The translations under genes and the position numbers were made by a program. The notes beneath the pieces were generated by a model. It ran no database searches. It had not been told where the DNA came from and worked only from the letters and a program-made list of their open reading frames with translations. From Castellaniella sp035707805 (lineage in GTDB: Bacteria; Pseudomonadota; Gammaproteobacteria; Burkholderiales; Burkholderiaceae_B), in NCBI GenBank assembly GCA_035707805.1, contig DASSTS010000050.1:1-64000 (forward strand): a stretch of 64,000 nucleotides of DNA, given 5' to 3'. Positions 42,608 to 51,419 of this stretch are shown here, piece by piece. Within the stretch, counting starts at the first letter, position 1. Every line of letters begins with the position of its first letter.

Positions 42608-43594
42608 TCACTTGGACAGGGCTTGCACCGATTCCAGCAATCCCTTGGCGGCCGGGCTGATGGCGGCGTACTCCGGCCACGCCGTCTTGTGCGCGAGTTC
42701 CAGCCAGCTCTTGTAGTCTTCCTGGCTCATGGCATGGACCTGCACCCCGGAGGACTTGAACTTCTTGACGGTCTCGTACTTGATCCTGTCCTGTTCCTTG
42801 TTGAAGGACGGCAGGGTGGCGTCGGCCGCCTTTTCGAAGATGGTCTTCTGTTCGTCGCTGAGGCTGTCCCAGGCCTTGGTCGAGATCACCAGAGGCTGGA
42901 AGACGACGAAGATGGTGTAGTCGCCGCCCAGGGTGGCGTATTTGGTCTGCTCGTACAGGCGCATGCTCATGAAGGTCTCGTAGGACGTCATGAGGCCGTC
43001 GAGCACGCCGGTCTGCATGGCGTTGTAGAGCTCGGTCGAGGGCATGGAGAACACGGACGCGCCCGCCGCCTTGAGCATGGTGTCGATCGTGCGGTCGGCG
43101 CCACGGAACTTCAGCCCCTTGACGCTGTCAGGCGTGGTGATGGGGCGCACCTTGTTGGCGATCCCGCCTTCGGTCCACCACCAGGTCAGGATATGGAAGC
43201 CCTGCTGCCGCGCGACTTCCTGCAGGCGCTTTTCATAGTCGGTGCCCTTGAACCGCATGGCGTCCTGCACGCTGCTGATGGCGCCCGGCAGGATGGTGAT
43301 GGAGAATTCCGGCGCCTTGCCCACCGCGTAGATCAGCGGAAAGATCGACAGGTCGATCGATCCGTCGGCCAGGGCGTCGATCTGCTTGAGCGGATTGCTG
43401 ATCAGCGAGGCGCCCGGATAGATGCGGAATTTCAGGGACGGGTCGTGCTTCTGCACTTCCTGCACGAACTGGCGGGCGCCCGCATCCCGGCCGTCTCCCT
43501 GGGGCCACTGGTGGGACAGCTTGAATGTCTTGGCGTGAACGGCCGAGGCGGCCAGCACACATGCCGAAGCCAGCAATAGCGTTCTGAGTTTCAT
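42608..43594 (-). CDS. TRAP transporter substrate-binding protein, DctP type
   Basis: A 328-residue periplasmic binding protein. The signal peptide MKLRTLLLASACVLAASAVHA is cleaved before KTFKLSHQWPQGDG. The typical DctP core is LKGLKFRGADRTIDTMLKAA with the carboxylate-binding arginine, then VFSMPSTELYNAMQTGVLDG. AGGAG lies before the ATG. The substrate is a carboxylic acid by family; the operon suggests it is then converted to a CoA thioester. Confidence 0.93.
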   Translation of the reverse strand: MKLRTLLLASACVLAASAVHAKTFKLSHQWPQGDGRDAGARQFVQEVQKHDPSLKFRIYPGASLISNPLKQIDALADGSIDLSIFPLIYAVGKAPEFSITILPGAISSVQDAMRFKGTDYEKRLQEVARQQGFHILTWWWTEGGIANKVRPITTPDSVKGLKFRGADRTIDTMLKAAGASVFSMPSTELYNAMQTGVLDGLMTSYETFMSMRLYEQTKYATLGGDYTIFVVFQPLVISTKAWDSLSDEQKTIFEKAADATLPSFNKEQDRIKYETVKKFKSSGVQVHAMSQEDYKSWLELAHKTAWPEYAAISPAAKGLLESVQALSK

Positions 43595-43672
43595 GGTTGT
43601 CTCCTGTGAAGAAGGGCACTGTCATCTGTGTGACTTCGCATGCCGGGTGCTGCGGTTGAAAACTGCTCGATC

Positions 43673-44890
43673 CTACGGTTGCGCTCCCTGGAAGACGGCC
43701 GCGTCCGCCAGCAGGCGGTCGATCTCGGCGCCGTCCACGCCATAGTCCCGCAACACCTGGACCGTATGCTCGCCCAGGCGCGGCGGCGCGGAATGGACGG
43801 TGGCGCCCGCGGAACTGCCCGTCCCGTCCCGCATGAGAAACGGCAGGCCCACCTGGCGGAGTTCCCCCAGGTCGGGATGCGCGACCGTTTCCACCAATTG
43901 CAGTGCGCGCACCTGTTCGTCGGCAAAGACGTCCGCCAGCGTGTTGATCGGGCCGGCGGGAATGCCCGCCTCGACGAACAGGGCGGTCCATTCCATGCGG
44001 CCGCGCGCCTGCAGGCGCGCATCGATCAGTGTCTTGAGCTCCAGGCGGTGCTGCATGCGATCGGCATTGGCCCTGAAGCGGGGATCCTCCGTCAAGTCGG
44101 GGCAGCCCAGCAGTTCGCACAGGCGCACCCACATGTCCTGCGTAGCCGGCGCGAGGTTCAGCGGGCCATCGGCCGTCTGGAACGTGCCATAGGGCGCAAT
44201 CACCGGATGGACGTTGCCGCAGGGCTGGGGCACCTCGCCCAGGCTCAGGTAGCGCTGCCCCTGCACGCTCAGCAGGCCCATCAGGCTGCTCAAGAGGGAG
44301 CCATGCACGTACCGTCCCCGCCCGGTCTGCTGGCGCGCCACGCAGGCCCCCAGCACGCCGATGGCCGCCCACATGCCCGCGCTCAGGTCTCCCACCGCGG
44401 TCCCTACCCGCATCGGGCCGCTTTCGGGGGTGCCCGACAGACTCATGAAACCCGAATAGCCCTGGGCGATCTGGTCGAACCCCGCCCAGTCCCGGGCCGG
44501 CCCCCGGTCCCCGAAGCCCGAGATGGACGCATAGACCAGGCCGGGGCGCTCGCGCGCCAGGTCCTCATAGCCCAGCCCCATCTTGGCGGCGGTGCCGACG
44601 CGGAAATTCTCGACCACGATGTCGGATTGCAGGGCCAGGCGCCGCAGCAGCGGCAGACCGTCCGGATGGCGGAAATCGACGCCGATGCCTTTCTTGTTGC
44701 GGTTGGCGCTCAAATAATAAACACTTATGCCATGATCGAAGGGACCCCATTGGCGGATCATGTCACCCCCAGGCGTCGGTTCGACCTTGATCACCTCGGC
44801 GCCCATGTCGGCCAGGATCATGGTGCAGAACGGTCCCGACAGGGCGCGGGTCAAGTCCAGGACTTTCAAGCCCTTAAGCGGCAAATCCAC
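43673..44890 (-). CDS. Class III CoA transferase (CaiB/BaiF family), acidic catalytic residue missing
   Basis: A protein of about 405 residues that should move CoA between carboxylic acids. N-terminal family segments LKVLDLTRALSGPFCTMILA and GAEVIKVEP are typical, as is NRNKKGIGVDFRHPDG. In the block that usually reads V-D-x-S-L-L-D/E and holds the catalytic aspartate, this protein has YVHGSLLSSLMG, with no acid at either position. The DNA at 44290-44315 confirms this. I chose the GTG start at 44890 because AAGGAG lies 8 bases upstream; an upstream ATG at 44917 lacks a site. First gene of the TRAP operon, divergent from LysR. Confidence 0.88.
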   Translation of the reverse strand: MDLPLKGLKVLDLTRALSGPFCTMILADMGAEVIKVEPTPGGDMIRQWGPFDHGISVYYLSANRNKKGIGVDFRHPDGLPLLRRLALQSDIVVENFRVGTAAKMGLGYEDLARERPGLVYASISGFGDRGPARDWAGFDQIAQGYSGFMSLSGTPESGPMRVGTAVGDLSAGMWAAIGVLGACVARQQTGRGRYVHGSLLSSLMGLLSVQGQRYLSLGEVPQPCGNVHPVIAPYGTFQTADGPLNLAPATQDMWVRLCELLGCPDLTEDPRFRANADRMQHRLELKTLIDARLQARGRMEWTALFVEAGIPAGPINTLADVFADEQVRALQLVETVAHPDLGELRQVGLPFLMRDGTGSSAGATVHSAPPRLGEHTVQVLRDYGVDGAEIDRLLADAAVFQGAQP

Positions 44891-44946
44891 CGTGTCGTCT
44901 CCTTGATTTGTTTTCACTGATTCTAGGAAAGTCGTCCGGCGATTTG

Positions 44947-44957
44947 AAATAGTATTT
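44947..44957. promoter_or_regulatory. Palindrome AAATAGTATTT in the LysR/CoA-transferase gap
   Basis: A perfect 11-base palindrome in the 123-base AT-rich gap between the divergent CoA-transferase and LysR genes. ATTTACT follows and recurs about 20 bases later (44975-44981). LysR regulators bind such gaps, often at T-N11-A sites, so this is a candidate operator. The match to a known LysR site is weak. Confidence 0.35.
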
Positions 44958-45013
44958 ACTGAGCCAGCGATCGGATTTACTTATTCCTTGTCCGGGCAAG
45001 CAGGAGGCATACC

Positions 45014-45937
45014 GTGAATCTCAGGCAGTTGAATTACTTCACCCGGATCGTGGACGCCCAGAACATGACGCGCGCGGCCGAGATGCTGCATATTGCGCAG
45101 CCCGCGCTGAGCCAGCAGATCATGCTGCTGGAGGAAGAACTCGGCGTGAAGCTGCTGAACCGGACCGCCCGGGGGATGCTCGCCACGGAGGAAGGCGAGC
45201 TGCTGTACCAGCACGCCCGGGCCATCCTGCGCCAGGTGGACAACACCCGCGCCCTGATTTCACGCCAGCAAAGCGCGATCTCGGGCACGGTGTCGATCGG
45301 CATGGCCTCCAGCACCGCCAAGATGCTGGCCTTGCACCTGATCCAGCGGGTGCGCGAGCGCTATCCCGCGATCGTGCTGGAGATCGTGGACGTGCCCAGC
45401 GCGGACCTGACCTCGATGGTGATGCAGGGACGCGTCGACTTCGCCCTGGCGCCCGATCCTAAAAAACCCAAGGGCATGTCCTGCCAGCCCCTCCTGTTCG
45501 AGGACCTGTATCTGTTCACCCATCCCGCGTTGCGGCAGGACGAGGGCCCCGTCTCGCTGGAGGAAATGTCCCGCTATCCGCTGGTCCTGCCCAGCCTGCC
45601 CAATACGCTGCGGGCGCGCATCGAGCACGCGTTCCTGCAGCAGCACCTGTCCTACCACCTGCTGGCGGAAGCCAGCACGTCCGCCATCCTGATCCCCGCC
45701 GTCAAGGCGGGCATCGCCACGACCGTCCTGCCCTATTCCGCCGGCCACGAGGAAGTCCTGCAGGGCGGGATCCGCATGCATCCCCTGGCCCTCGAACTCA
45801 CACGGGAAATCTGCTTGTGCGTCAGCGAAACCCTGCCCATGTCGGTGGCCACGCGGGAAGTCCTGTCGCTGTGCGGCGAGCTGGCCGTCAGCCTGGTGGT
45901 GCAGGGCATCTGGCAGGGCTGCCGCGTGGCCGGCTAG
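45014..45937 (+). CDS. LysR-family transcriptional regulator
   Basis: A 307-residue regulator. The N-terminal helix-turn-helix is MNLRQLNYFTRIVDAQNMTR with AAEMLHIAQPALSQQI, and the effector domain begins near residue 90 (GTVSIGMASSTAKMLALHLI). The N-terminus with the spacing Y-F-x-R-I-V-D resembles the Nac/CynR group. The start is GTG 45014 with GCAGGAGG upstream. Divergent from the CoA-transferase/TRAP operon, which it probably activates on sensing the transported acid or its product. Confidence 0.92.
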   Translation: MNLRQLNYFTRIVDAQNMTRAAEMLHIAQPALSQQIMLLEEELGVKLLNRTARGMLATEEGELLYQHARAILRQVDNTRALISRQQSAISGTVSIGMASSTAKMLALHLIQRVRERYPAIVLEIVDVPSADLTSMVMQGRVDFALAPDPKKPKGMSCQPLLFEDLYLFTHPALRQDEGPVSLEEMSRYPLVLPSLPNTLRARIEHAFLQQHLSYHLLAEASTSAILIPAVKAGIATTVLPYSAGHEEVLQGGIRMHPLALELTREICLCVSETLPMSVATREVLSLCGELAVSLVVQGIWQGCRVAG

Positions 45938-45939
45938 CC

Positions 45940-45945
45940 TATACT
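45940..45945 (+). promoter_or_regulatory. -10 element before the DsbA-like isomerase gene
   Basis: TATACT in GCCTATACTATTCG, directly after the LysR stop and about 72 bases before the next start codon. No -35 match stands out. It suggests the isomerase and amidotransferase genes form a separate transcript. Confidence 0.4.
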
Positions 45946-46016
45946 ATTCGCGGACCTTCCCCTCGCCCGGCGAGGACGGGAAGATCCCACCTGCCACGCG
46001 ACCAGGACGACAGACG

Positions 46017-46628
46017 ATGACGACCCCCGCAGCGATCGATTTCTACTTCGATTTTTCATCCCCCTACGGGTATTTCGCCAGCACCCGGATCGAGGCGCTG
46101 GCCACGGAAATCGGCCGCGACGTGCGCTGGCACCCCATGCTGCTGGGGCCGATGTTCAAGGCCACGGGTACCGCGCCGCTGGTCGAGATCCCCCTGAAAG
46201 GCGACTATTCCCGCCACGACATGCTGCGCACCGCGCGGCTGCACGGCATTCCCTTCCGGATGCCCGATCCTTTCCCGATCGCCACGGTCGCGCCGGCGCG
46301 GATCATGCTGCACCTGGCGCAAACCGACCCGGATCTGGCCAAGGCCTACGCCCGGCGCGTCTTTCATGCCTATTACGTGGACAATGCGCCCGTCGGGCAA
46401 GCGGAGCAGGCGCTGCGTCTGGCCGCGGAGATGGGCCTGGACGCCACGGCGCTGGGCGCCGCCATCGCCACCGACGCCGTCAAGATGCTGCTGCGCGAAT
46501 CCAACGACGCCGCGCTGGCCCGCGGCGTCTTCGGCTCGCCCTTCATCCTGATCGACGACGAGCCCTTCTGGGGGTTCGACCGCTTCGACACCATCCGGCT
46601 GTGGGCCCGCTCCCAAATCACCTCCTGA
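46017..46628 (+). CDS. 2-Hydroxychromene-2-carboxylate isomerase family (DsbA-like, kappa GST fold)
   Basis: A 203-residue protein of the NahD/kappa-class glutathione transferase family. The N-terminal FYFDFSSPYGYFAS holds the catalytic serine that binds glutathione, and the C-terminal GVFGSPFILIDDEPFWGFDR is the family signature. NahD isomerises 2-hydroxychromene-2-carboxylate in naphthalene breakdown, but most relatives have no known substrate, and no ring-cleavage gene is near. AGGACGACAGACG precedes the ATG. Followed after 14 bases by the amidotransferase-like gene. Confidence 0.9.
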   Translation: MTTPAAIDFYFDFSSPYGYFASTRIEALATEIGRDVRWHPMLLGPMFKATGTAPLVEIPLKGDYSRHDMLRTARLHGIPFRMPDPFPIATVAPARIMLHLAQTDPDLAKAYARRVFHAYYVDNAPVGQAEQALRLAAEMGLDATALGAAIATDAVKMLLRESNDAALARGVFGSPFILIDDEPFWGFDRFDTIRLWARSQITS

Positions 46629-46642
46629 ACTCCGACAACGCC

Positions 46643-47392
46643 ATGAGAATCGGTCTGCTGCAATGCGACGACGTCGCCGAACCCCTGCGCCAACGGCACG
46701 GCAATTATCCCGACATGATCCAGCGCCTGCTGCTGGCGGCCGACCCCCGGCTGACGTTCGAGGTCTACCCCTGCCACGAAGGCCGGATTCCGCCGGCCTC
46801 CGCCCGCGTGGACGGCTGGATCACCACCGGGTCCAAGTGCGGGGTCAATGACGATGCGGACTGGATCGAGCGCCTGTCCAGCTTCATCCGTGATCTGGCG
46901 CAGTCCCGCCAGCCGCTGGTCGGCATCTGCTTCGGTCACCAACTGATCGCCCGGGCGCTGGGCGGACGGGTCGAACGCAGCCCGCGCAGCTGGGGACTGG
47001 GCGCCTATCCCACCACCCTGGCGGGGCGGGAACCCTGGATGACGCCCTGGGACGCCGACAGCCTGCAGCTGCTGGCCAGCCACCAGGACCAGGTCGCGGC
47101 CCTGCCCCCTCAGGGCCGCGTTCTCGCGGGCAGCGGCTTTTGCCCCATCTACATGATGCAGGTCGGCGACAGCTGCCTGGGCATCCAGGGGCATCCTGAA
47201 TTCACGCGGTCCTATCTGGCCGACCTGCTGGAGGCGCGCCGGGATCTCATCCCGCCCGAGCGCCTGCTGGCGGCCCGGCACAGCCTGCGCCAACCAGTCG
47301 ATGACCAGATGGTGGCGCACTGGATGCTGAATTTCATCCGCCACGCGCGGCGTCAGGCCCCTCAGCCGGTCCGTCCAGCGTCCGCTCCATGA
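46643..47392 (+). CDS. Type 1 glutamine amidotransferase-like protein
   Basis: A 249-residue cytoplasmic protein with a class I amidotransferase fold. The nucleophile elbow is VGICFGHQLIARALGG, and the catalytic histidine lies in GIQGHPEFTRSYL. No synthetase partner is fused or adjacent, as in the YfeJ/GuaA-like stand-alone group that may hydrolyse gamma-glutamyl compounds. I chose ATG 46643. It is in one unit with the isomerase gene. Its last 59 bases overlap the convergent DUF2520 gene. A link to the distant gamma-glutamylation operon at 12 kb is conceivable but unsupported. Confidence 0.88.
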   Translation: MRIGLLQCDDVAEPLRQRHGNYPDMIQRLLLAADPRLTFEVYPCHEGRIPPASARVDGWITTGSKCGVNDDADWIERLSSFIRDLAQSRQPLVGICFGHQLIARALGGRVERSPRSWGLGAYPTTLAGREPWMTPWDADSLQLLASHQDQVAALPPQGRVLAGSGFCPIYMMQVGDSCLGIQGHPEFTRSYLADLLEARRDLIPPERLLAARHSLRQPVDDQMVAHWMLNFIRHARRQAPQPVRPASAP

Positions 47393-48272
47393 CCCGCGCC
47401 TGATCCGCATCCAGCCGTCCCGCCTGCCGGGCCAGGGCCAGGCCGCGCCGGCACAGGCGGTCGTAGAGTTCGCGCATGTCGGGATCCACGGCCTGCAAGG
47501 CCTGCCGGTGCAGCCGGACAGTCCCCGCGTCGCCACGCGACACCGGGCCCGGCATGCCGCCGGCGACGCCGCTGCGCGACAGCGATTCCACCGTCCCGCG
47601 CAATAGCGGCAGCAAGGCGGCCAGGGCCTGCGCTTCCGTGGCGCCCCAGGACTGCCACAGGCGCACCGCCTCGGCCAGCAGCGCATGCACGTGCTGCGAC
47701 GCGTAACCGCCGGAGGCGTGATAGCGCGCCCGCGCCTGGGGCGGCAAGGCCAGGCCCGCACATTCCAGGCGCCGCGCCAATGTCTGCAGCAAGGCTTCCA
47801 GCGCGGGCGCCGCCGCTTCGATCGCCACCGTGCATCCCGGCAGGCTGCGCACCGCGACCTCGGGATCACCGCCGAATGCCTGCATGGGATGAAAGCCGCC
47901 GACCAGCGCCCCGGCCTCGGCGGCCGGGCGCAGCGCCTCGACCGGCGTGGCGCCGCTGCAATGCACGACGTACTGGCCCGCGCGCCAGCGGATCGCGCGC
48001 GCGGCCTCGCCGATCGCGGCGTCCGGCGTGGTGATGAAAACCAGGTCGCAGGCATCCGCCGCCGCCTGGGGATCGACGGCCCGGCAGCCTGCCAGGTCCC
48101 GCGCAACCCTCCGGGCGCTGTCCGGGCTGCGGCTGGCTACCCGGGCCACCGGCACGCCTGCCCGCTGCAAGGCCAGCGCGAGCGCGTGGGCCAGGCGCCC
48201 CGCGCCCACGAATCCGATCTGAAGGAGTTCCGGTCGCGGCGCGGCGACGGGATCGGAAGACACAGAAGTCAT
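47334..48272 (-). CDS. Rossmann-like NAD(P)-binding protein with DUF2520 domain
   Basis: A 312-residue protein. The N-terminal half is a Rossmann fold of the F420/ProC-like type (IGFVGAGRLAHALALALQRAG, then DLVFITTPDAAIGEAARAI). The C-terminal half is DUF2520, with GGFHPMQAFGG and the helix ARARYHASGGYASQHVHALL. The fold resembles dehydrogenases such as pyrroline-5-carboxylate reductase, but the reaction is unknown. It lies 12 bases after ligA in the same direction and may be co-transcribed. The 3' end overlaps the amidotransferase-like gene. Confidence 0.87.
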   Translation of the reverse strand: MTSVSSDPVAAPRPELLQIGFVGAGRLAHALALALQRAGVPVARVASRSPDSARRVARDLAGCRAVDPQAAADACDLVFITTPDAAIGEAARAIRWRAGQYVVHCSGATPVEALRPAAEAGALVGGFHPMQAFGGDPEVAVRSLPGCTVAIEAAAPALEALLQTLARRLECAGLALPPQARARYHASGGYASQHVHALLAEAVRLWQSWGATEAQALAALLPLLRGTVESLSRSGVAGGMPGPVSRGDAGTVRLHRQALQAVDPDMRELYDRLCRRGLALARQAGRLDADQARVMERTLDGPAEGPDAARGG

Positions 48273-48284
48273 GTGGATTTTCCC

Positions 48285-50408
48285 TCAGCCGGCCAGCAAG
48301 GCGCGCAGGCCGGCCTCGTCCAGGATGGGCACGCCCAGGCTCTGCGCCTTGGCCAGCTTGCTGCCGGCATCCTCGCCAGCCACGACCCAGGCGGTCTTGC
48401 GCGATACCGAGCCGCTGACCTTGCCGCCGGCCGCGAGGATCAGCCGGGTGGCCTCGTCGCGGCTCAGCTCGGGCATGGCGCCGGTGAGCACCAGCGTCTT
48501 GCCGGCCAGGGGCTTGCCGCCCGCCGGTTCGGCTTCTTTGCGCGGCTCGACCCCGGCGGCCCGCAGCGCGGCCACGACTTCGCGGTTGTGTGCCTCGGCA
48601 AAGAACCGCCGGATGGACGCCGCCACCACCGGGCCGACGTCGGGCACCTGCAGCAAATCGTCTTCGGACGCGTCCAGGATGGCGTCCAGCGTGCCGAAAT
48701 GGCGGGCCACGTCGCGCGCGGTGGTCTCGCCCACGTGGCGGATGCCCAGCGCGTACAGCAGCCGCGACAGCGGCGGATGCCGGCTGCGGTCGATGGCCTG
48801 GACCAGGTTCTGCGCGGACTTCAGCCCCATCCGGGGATAGGTGGAGAGCTCGAGTTCGCCCAGCCCGTACAGGTCGGCCAGCGTGCGCACGCGTCCGCCG
48901 TCGACCAGCTGCTCGATCAGCTTGTCGCCCAGCCCGTCGATGTCCAGCGCCTTGCGGCTGGCGGCATGCCAGAGGGTCTGCTTGCGCTGGGCGGGACAGA
49001 ACAGGCCCCCGGTGCAGCGCGTGATCGCCTCGCCTTCCGGCCGCTCGACGGCCGAGCCGCACACCGGACAGACCGGGCATACCGCCAGCAGGTCGAAGGG
49101 CTTGGCGTCGTCCGGACGCAGGTCCAGCACCGGGCCGACGACTTCGGGAATGACGTCGCCCGCACGGCGCACGATGACGGTGTCGCCGATGCGGATGTCC
49201 TTGCGCCGGATCTCGTCCTCGTTGTGCAGGGTCGCGTTGGTGACCGTGACGCCGCCCACGAACACGGGCTGCAGCCGGGCGACCGGCGTGAGCGCGCCGG
49301 TGCGCCCCACCTGCACGTCGATACCGACCAGGCGCGTGGATTCTTCCTGCGCGGGGAATTTATGGGCGATGGCAAAGCGCGGGGCTCGCGCGACGAAGCC
49401 CAGGACCTCCTGGGCCCGCAGGCTGTTGACCTTGTAGACGACGCCGTCGATGTCGTAGGGCAGGCCGGCGCGCGCCGCGCCCACCGTGTCATAGAAACGC
49501 AGCAGCTGGTCCGCGCCCCGGCACAGGGCTCGCCCAGGGCTGACGGCAAAACCGAAGCCGCCCAGCCAGTCGAGCATCGCGGCATGGCTGTCGCGCGGCT
49601 GCAGGTCCGCGCCGCCATCGTCGCGGATCTGGCCCCAGCCGTAGGCGTAGAAACGCAAGGGGCGCTTGGCCGTGACGCGAGGGTCCAGCTGGCGCAGGCT
49701 GCCGGCCGCAGCATTGCGCGGATTGACGAAGGGCTTGTCGCCCCGCGACAGCTGCTGGTCGTTCAGGCGGGCGAAGTCGGCGCGCGTCATCAGGACCTCG
49801 CCGCGGACTTCCAGCACGGCCGGCGCGTCGTCGCCGCGCAGCCGCAGGGGGACGGAATTCAAGGTGCGGATGTTGGCGGTGATGTCCTCGCCCTCGGCTC
49901 CGTCGCCGCGCGTGGCGGCCTGCACCAGCTGCCCGCCCTCGTAGCGCAGGCTGACCGCCAGCCCGTCGAACTTGTATTCCGCCATATATTCGACGCCGGG
50001 CACCTCGGGCGCGTCCCCGTCCGCCGGGACGGCGAACAGGTCGCCCTGCGCGTGCGCCGCGGGACCGGCGGCCTTGCCCAGCAGGCCGGATTCGGCGAGG
50101 ATCGCGGCGATCCGCTCGTCGAAGGCGCGGATGTCCTCGGCCTCGAAGGCATTGCCCAGCGACAGCATGCGCACGGCATGGCGCACCGGCGCAAAATGCC
50201 CGGCCGGCGCGGCGCCGACCCGCTGGGTCGGCGAATCCGGCGTGATCCAGTCCGGATGCTCGGCCTCGATCGCCTGCAGCTCGGCCATCATCCGGTCGTA
50301 CTGGACGTCGGGAATGGACGGATCGTCCAGCACGTAATAGCGGTGATTCGCGGCGTCGATGTCGGCCCGCAGGGCCAGCAGCCGACGGCGCAGGGGGTCG
50401 TCCTTCAC
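48285..50408 (-). CDS. ligA: NAD-dependent DNA ligase
   Basis: Seals nicks in replication and repair using NAD. The 707-residue protein has all domains: the Ia/adenylation part with the active lysine in AEYKFDGLAVSLRYEGG near residue 145, the OB fold, a zinc finger near 440-470 (CPVCGSAVE and CTGGLFCPAQ), helix-hairpin-helix repeats (ALDIDGLGDKLIEQLV, LLQVPDVGPVVAASI) and a C-terminal BRCT domain from GGKPLAGKTLVLTGAMPE. ATG overlaps the zipA stop by four bases. Confidence 0.97.
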   Translation of the reverse strand: MKDDPLRRRLLALRADIDAANHRYYVLDDPSIPDVQYDRMMAELQAIEAEHPDWITPDSPTQRVGAAPAGHFAPVRHAVRMLSLGNAFEAEDIRAFDERIAAILAESGLLGKAAGPAAHAQGDLFAVPADGDAPEVPGVEYMAEYKFDGLAVSLRYEGGQLVQAATRGDGAEGEDITANIRTLNSVPLRLRGDDAPAVLEVRGEVLMTRADFARLNDQQLSRGDKPFVNPRNAAAGSLRQLDPRVTAKRPLRFYAYGWGQIRDDGGADLQPRDSHAAMLDWLGGFGFAVSPGRALCRGADQLLRFYDTVGAARAGLPYDIDGVVYKVNSLRAQEVLGFVARAPRFAIAHKFPAQEESTRLVGIDVQVGRTGALTPVARLQPVFVGGVTVTNATLHNEDEIRRKDIRIGDTVIVRRAGDVIPEVVGPVLDLRPDDAKPFDLLAVCPVCPVCGSAVERPEGEAITRCTGGLFCPAQRKQTLWHAASRKALDIDGLGDKLIEQLVDGGRVRTLADLYGLGELELSTYPRMGLKSAQNLVQAIDRSRHPPLSRLLYALGIRHVGETTARDVARHFGTLDAILDASEDDLLQVPDVGPVVAASIRRFFAEAHNREVVAALRAAGVEPRKEAEPAGGKPLAGKTLVLTGAMPELSRDEATRLILAAGGKVSGSVSRKTAWVVAGEDAGSKLAKAQSLGVPILDEAGLRALLAG

Positions 50409-51400
50409 GAAAACACCCGGGCCGTGCGGTCGGTGCCCGCGAGGAAGCCGGCCTGGTCGAGCTGGTCGTACAGGGCGCTGATCTGCTGGTCGATGGACGA
50501 CGCCGAGGCATCCTGGAAGGTGCGGCCCTGGTCGTCCAGCACGTGGGCGTCCAGCCGCTGGGCCAGATCACGCCCCACCGCCACCATGCGGCTGAAAGCC
50601 TGGTCGTCAGGAATACTGTTGGGCACGTCCAGGATCAGGTCGGCGCGATGGGCGGGATCGCCGGACTGCCGTTCGATCTGCAGCACGAAGCGCGGCAGGC
50701 CGTTTTCCGCCATCCAGGCCCATTGCCCGCGCGACTGCACGAAACCGGCCTCGACGGCGGCCTCGGCGATGGCGGCGGCCGGCCGCGGGCTGGACAGCTG
50801 CAGGATGAGGCCGACCTGGGCGTCCATGGCCGCGCAGCGCGCGTCGAGCTCGGCCGCCTGCCGCAGGACGACTTCCTGTTCCGGCGCCTCGATCTGGCCG
50901 TCGAAGCGTTCCGCCAGGTTCTGCGCCAGCGTCCAGAGGTTGGACCATTCGATGGCGGTCAACGGCCCGGCGCGGTTGGCCATCACCACGGCCAGCTGCA
51001 AGGCGACGTAGGTTTCCTCGCTGCGCAGGCGCGTGCGGTGGCCGCCGCCCTCGCGCTCGGCAAAGACGCGCACTGGCTTCTTGCCGACCCGCGAGATGGA
51101 CTGCACTGCCTGGGCCAGGTCATCGCCGGGAACGGGATGCGCCAGGGCAATGTCGATGACCGCCTCGCACGCGGGGTCGATCTCGGGCGCATCGTCGGCC
51201 GGCGCCGGGCGCTCGGCCTCCCAGAGGCCCGGCTCGCGGCGCGACGCCGGCATGTCCTGCAGCAGCGCGTCCTGGCCGGATTCCGGCAGGGTCGTGCGCA
51301 TGCTGCGCCGCGCCCGCCATTCCTGCCAGCCGTTGTACAGCAGGACGACGACGATCAGGGCCGCCCCGATCGAAATCAGCAAAATCTGCAAGTCGCTCAT
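50405..51400 (-). CDS. zipA: Cell division protein ZipA
   Basis: ZipA tethers FtsZ to the inner membrane at the division site. The 331-residue protein has one N-terminal membrane segment (LQILLISIGAALIVVVLLYN), a short acidic linker and a C-terminal FtsZ-binding domain (about 190-330; LILQLSSPRPAAAIAEAAVE and DVPNSIPDDQAFSRMVAVGR). I chose ATG 51400, directly before the membrane segment; the frame is open to 51472 but would put charged residues before it. The order smc-zipA-ligA is conserved in betaproteobacteria and supports the call despite the low conservation of ZipA. Confidence 0.9.
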   Translation of the reverse strand: MSDLQILLISIGAALIVVVLLYNGWQEWRARRSMRTTLPESGQDALLQDMPASRREPGLWEAERPAPADDAPEIDPACEAVIDIALAHPVPGDDLAQAVQSISRVGKKPVRVFAEREGGGHRTRLRSEETYVALQLAVVMANRAGPLTAIEWSNLWTLAQNLAERFDGQIEAPEQEVVLRQAAELDARCAAMDAQVGLILQLSSPRPAAAIAEAAVEAGFVQSRGQWAWMAENGLPRFVLQIERQSGDPAHRADLILDVPNSIPDDQAFSRMVAVGRDLAQRLDAHVLDDQGRTFQDASASSIDQQISALYDQLDQAGFLAGTDRTARVFS

Positions 51401-51419
51401 AAAGACCTCATTCCCGTGC

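Noticed and set aside
46643..47392. Amidotransferase-like protein as the missing gamma-glutamyl hydrolase (PuuD-like) of the 12-kb operon
   Set aside because: The fold would fit, but it lies 30 kb away next to unrelated genes and is not under the TGCC-N7-GATA repeats. No sequence link supports it.
45014..47392. Treating the LysR, isomerase and amidotransferase genes as one aromatic degradation operon
   Set aside because: A separate -10 element follows the LysR gene, and no dioxygenase or aldolase of naphthalene breakdown is present.
47685..51011. Open frame of about 1100 codons opposite DUF2520, ligA and zipA
   Set aside because: It spans three well-identified genes in antisense and has low-complexity composition rich in R, A, G and Q. 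No recognisable domain.
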